The notes under the pieces are model-generated. The model was given only the letters and a program-made list of their open reading frames with translations. It searched no databases and was not told the origin of the DNA. Positions 6,092 through 8,374 of a DNA stretch of 8,374 nucleotides are shown one piece after another (position 1 is the stretch's first letter; the number at the start of each line of letters is the position of its first letter). Origin of the DNA: Thiobacillus sp. (GTDB lineage: Bacteria; Pseudomonadota; Gammaproteobacteria; Burkholderiales; Thiobacillaceae); the NCBI GenBank assembly GCA_024710445.1, contig JANJUT010000020.1:1-8374 (forward strand), read 5' to 3'. The translations under genes and the position numbers were made by a program.

Positions 6092-8279
6092 TGCTTGGTT
6101 GGTATCCGGGAACACTTTGTTTCAAAACGTCGAGCGGGTTGGCGCCAAGGCGCCCCATGCCGTTCAACTCCAGTTGGAAAAACAGGGCATCGGTGGACTG
6201 GTTTTCCTTGGTGGCCAGGCGTTGTATGACGCTGCGTATGGCCCAGCACCCGCCATTGTATTCAACCCCCGCCAGGCCTTCGACCAGCTTGTTGTCCTGG
6301 AACGAATAGTTGTAGCGGAACATGCCATACCAGCGGTTGCCCAGCGGCCATTGCGCCGACAGGTCAACCTGCTCGGTGGTTTGGTCAATAAAGCGGTAGC
6401 CAAAGTTCACCGTGCGTCCCGGCCCGGGCCGGTAGGAGGCGCCCAGGTTCTGGCGGATGGTGGTGCCATTCTGGGTGTCGAACTGCCAGGCTGTTTTGAT
6501 GCGCCAGTCGCGGGTGATTTGCCCGCTGACGGTAGCGAGCAGGTCGGTGGCGTTGCTGGTACGGGGCGCAATGCCCGGCAGGGTGACCTGTTGTGCGCTG
6601 AAATAGTAGCGCTGGCCGAGGGTGACCTGCAGGCGCTCCAGTCCGCTGTCTTCCTCGGTGAAACGGCTGGTGACCGCAAGCGTCAGCTGGTTGGCATCGT
6701 TGATGCGGTCGCCGCCGACAAACTGGTTTTCGGTAAACATTTGCGCGTAGCTGAAATCCAGCATGGCGCTATCAAACACCGGGATATCGGTCTGGTCGCG
6801 GTGCGGCGCATAGACGTAGTAGGCGCGTGGCTCCAGGGTCTGTTCGTAATTGACCCCGGCAAACTGGAACGGGCGATCAAAGGTGACGCCACTGTCGAGG
6901 CTGAGGATGGGCAGGTTGCGGCTGATGTGTTGCCTGGTCACGCTGTTGTCCAGCGCGTAGTAGCTGCTGTGCCAGCCGATTTGCGGGGTAAAGAAGCCGA
7001 AGTCGTTGGTGAGCGGCAGGCGCAGCGTGGGGTAGGCCAGCACCCGTGTACCCTCGGTCAGGGTGCGGTGGGCGAAGCGGGTGGCTTCGGTTTCCAGATT
7101 GAAGGCGAGGCCGTTGTCAAAAGTCTGCTTCATTCCCAGACGGGCATGTGGCAGCCGGGCATAGGGTTCAATGAGCGGCACGTCCGCAGTGGAATCCTGC
7201 AGCGTCTGGAAGCTTTGCGCGCGCAGTTCTGCATTCCAGTTTGCATGTTGGGTGGTCAGCCAGGCTTCACGGTTGAGGTGGCTGACCGAAGTGATCGAAA
7301 TGAGATTGGAGAGGTCGCGAAAATAGTCGTTGTCGGAAACCCGGTTGAGGTTCATCCCCGCCTGGGTGCTTTCGTTCACGCGGTACTCGTTTTTGAGCGC
7401 CATGCTCCAGCGCGAGCGGTTGACCTCGCTATCGTTGGGCAGATATTCAAGCCGGTTTTCGCCGCGCGCTTCAGGCAGCAAATAGCGGAATTCCCCGCCC
7501 AGTTGCACGCCGCGTTTCGACAGCAGGCGCGGATACAGCGTGGCATCGTAATTGGGCGCCAGATTGAGGTAATACGGCACCAGCATGTCGAAACCGCTGC
7601 GCTCGGTGGTACCGATGGTCGGCGCCAGCATGCCGGTCTTGCGTTCGTCGTTGAGCGCAAAGTCCATCCACGGCGTATACAGGATCGGTACGCCGAGGAA
7701 CTGCAGGGAAGCATTGCGTGCCGTGCCGACATTGCGCGTCTTGTCGATATCGAGACTGCCCACCTTGAGGAACCAGTCGTCGTTGTCCACCGGACACGTG
7801 GTGTAGGTGGCGTTCTGCAGCTTGAAGCGTTCCTCGTCGATGAAATCGATGCGGTCTGCGTCGCCGCGCCCTTGCTGGGTGGCCAGTTCCTTGCGGGTGG
7901 TTAACTGGTATACCGGCTGCGTCAGTTCGCCGCTGTAGTCATCGAGGTTGAGCTTGAGCGAGTCGCCCTGCACCAGCAGTGCAGATTGCTCCAGTTGCAC
8001 CTGGCCGCGTGCCTGCACCTGATTCAGCGTGGTGTCATAGCGCAGCCAGTTGGCCGAGAAAACGCGCCCGGCCTGACGGGCCTCTACCTGGCCGCTGGCT
8101 TCGAGGACGTTGGGCGCTGTCGATTCGATGCGATCCGCGGTCAGAAACAGCGGCCCGGTGTTGCCAACCGCCGCCGAGCCAATCAGTTCGACATCCTTTT
8201 TCAGGGCGAGTCCGTCCGCAGCGGCCGTACTGGCAGTCAGCAAAAACACAACAAGCACATTACCAGGCAGGGTCGACAA
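6069..8279 (-). CDS. lptD: LPS-assembly protein LptD
   Basis: A 736-residue outer-membrane beta-barrel that, with the lipoprotein LptE, inserts lipopolysaccharide into the outer leaflet. A weak signal peptide (hydrophobic NVLVVFLLTASTAAA, about 7-21) is followed by the LptA-like jellyroll (about 42-160; LTADRIES, VLEASGQVEAR, VQARGQVQLEQ), then TYTTCPVDNDDW (158-169). The barrel domain follows, with FLGVPILYTPWMDFALNDER (194-213), RKTGMLAPTIG (213-223) and the C-terminal signature VEYNGGCWAIRSVIQR (672-687). I see only two cysteines, Cys162 and Cys678, against four in E. coli. The start is uncertain: TTG at 8279 is the longest common-codon start, an ATT at 8291 is possible, and an in-frame ATG at 8312 is blocked by TAG at 8300-8298. 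No strong ribosome binding site supports the TTG. It is the first gene of the lptD-surA-pdxA-rsmA operon. Confidence 0.95.
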   Translation of the reverse strand: MSTLPGNVLVVFLLTASTAAADGLALKKDVELIGSAAVGNTGPLFLTADRIESTAPNVLEASGQVEARQAGRVFSANWLRYDTTLNQVQARGQVQLEQSALLVQGDSLKLNLDDYSGELTQPVYQLTTRKELATQQGRGDADRIDFIDEERFKLQNATYTTCPVDNDDWFLKVGSLDIDKTRNVGTARNASLQFLGVPILYTPWMDFALNDERKTGMLAPTIGTTERSGFDMLVPYYLNLAPNYDATLYPRLLSKRGVQLGGEFRYLLPEARGENRLEYLPNDSEVNRSRWSMALKNEYRVNESTQAGMNLNRVSDNDYFRDLSNLISITSVSHLNREAWLTTQHANWNAELRAQSFQTLQDSTADVPLIEPYARLPHARLGMKQTFDNGLAFNLETEATRFAHRTLTEGTRVLAYPTLRLPLTNDFGFFTPQIGWHSSYYALDNSVTRQHISRNLPILSLDSGVTFDRPFQFAGVNYEQTLEPRAYYVYAPHRDQTDIPVFDSAMLDFSYAQMFTENQFVGGDRINDANQLTLAVTSRFTEEDSGLERLQVTLGQRYYFSAQQVTLPGIAPRTSNATDLLATVSGQITRDWRIKTAWQFDTQNGTTIRQNLGASYRPGPGRTVNFGYRFIDQTTEQVDLSAQWPLGNRWYGMFRYNYSFQDNKLVEGLAGVEYNGGCWAIRSVIQRLATKENQSTDALFFQLELNGMGRLGANPLDVLKQSVPGYQPSNEILQTP

Positions 8280-8342
8280 GCGATGTAAAATCCGGGGCTA
8301 GGTTAAGTTCATTCAATACAGCGTGATTCGGAGCAGCAGGCA
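8280..8342. promoter_or_regulatory. Short divergent spacer between lptD and the right-edge gene
   Basis: About 63 bp must hold the starts of two divergent transcripts, unless their promoters lie inside the neighbouring genes. GGAG (8330-8333) is a ribosome binding site for the + strand gene, 9 nt before its GTG. On the - strand TATTGA and on the + strand TAAAAT (8286-8291) are weak -10 candidates without convincing -35 partners. A GAACTT on the - strand (8310-8305) recalls the sigma-E -35 box, but I find no matching -10 box. Confidence 0.3.
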
Positions 8343-8374
8343 GTGGATCGACTTCAAGCATTACAGGATTGGGC
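8343..8374 (+). CDS. Start of a probable aminoglycoside phosphotransferase-fold sugar kinase (AmgK-like), partial
   Basis: Only ten codons are inside the window, cut by the right edge. They begin with GTG at 8343 and give the N-terminus MDRLQALQDW. A GGAG ribosome binding site lies 9 nt upstream. This N-terminus, together with its position divergent from lptD, is typical of the N-acetylmuramate/N-acetylglucosamine kinase AmgK of Beta- and Gammaproteobacteria. That enzyme works with the uridylyltransferase MurU in peptidoglycan recycling. The identification rests mostly on gene order, since ten residues cannot prove a family. Confidence 0.45.
   Translation, partial: MDRLQALQDW

Noticed and set aside
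5946..7904. A 652-codon open frame on the + strand, antisense to lptD and surA
   Set aside because: It lies wholly opposite well-recognised genes, its protein shows no family motif, and long antisense frames arise from the codon bias of the real - strand genes. No ribosome binding site is evident.
8280..8312. Sigma-E promoter for lptD, by analogy with E. coli
   Set aside because: A GAACTT is present on the - strand, but there is no suitable -10 box at 15-17 nt, so the match is likely chance.
1..8374. Transposons, CRISPR arrays, phage genes, tRNA or rRNA genes
   Set aside because: I looked on both strands and saw no transposase or integrase motifs, no regularly spaced repeats, and no tRNA-like cloverleaf or rRNA sequence.

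Overview
The window looks like a Betaproteobacterium, perhaps of the Nitrosomonadales type. This is an inference from gene order and protein character, not from a marker gene. The sequence is moderately GC-rich. It has a Gram-negative outer-membrane assembly operon (lptD-surA-pdxA-rsmA) with what looks like an amgK-type sugar kinase starting divergently at the right edge.

Layout. Bases 1-518 hold no gene I can support. A small heat-shock protein gene (hsp20, + strand, 519-1025) follows and ends at a strong intrinsic terminator (1061-1095). Convergent to it is a DUF4202-family gene (- strand, 1100-1693), preceded by a sequence resembling a sigma-32 (heat-shock) promoter. A 212-bp divergent spacer contains an imperfect inverted repeat and a short direct repeat. 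It leads to an Old Yellow Enzyme family alkene reductase (nemA-like, + strand, 1906-2985, GTG start). This gene runs tail to tail, with a single base between the stop codons, into rsmA. From there to 8279 everything is one tightly packed - strand operon, transcribed lptD > surA > pdxA > rsmA. The junctions are a 23-nt overlap, a 4-nt overlap and a 1-nt gap. The last 32 bases are the start of a + strand gene whose first residues resemble an AmgK-type sugar kinase.

How the genes fit together. LptD is the outer-membrane translocon that inserts lipopolysaccharide, and SurA is the periplasmic chaperone and prolyl isomerase that helps fold LptD. PdxA (vitamin B6 synthesis) and RsmA (16S rRNA dimethylation) are classic co-transcribed partners of this operon. 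The apaG-apaH genes that follow rsmA in Escherichia coli are absent here. Hsp20 and the DUF4202 gene may share heat-shock control, but this rests on a promoter-like match and a possible mRNA hairpin only.

The core genes are ordinary. The points most worth checking are the odd 5' end of lptD (an in-frame ATG blocked by a TAG, leaving only non-ATG starts), the two-cysteine form of LptD, and the possible heat-shock control of the DUF4202 gene. I found no convincing new multi-gene system.
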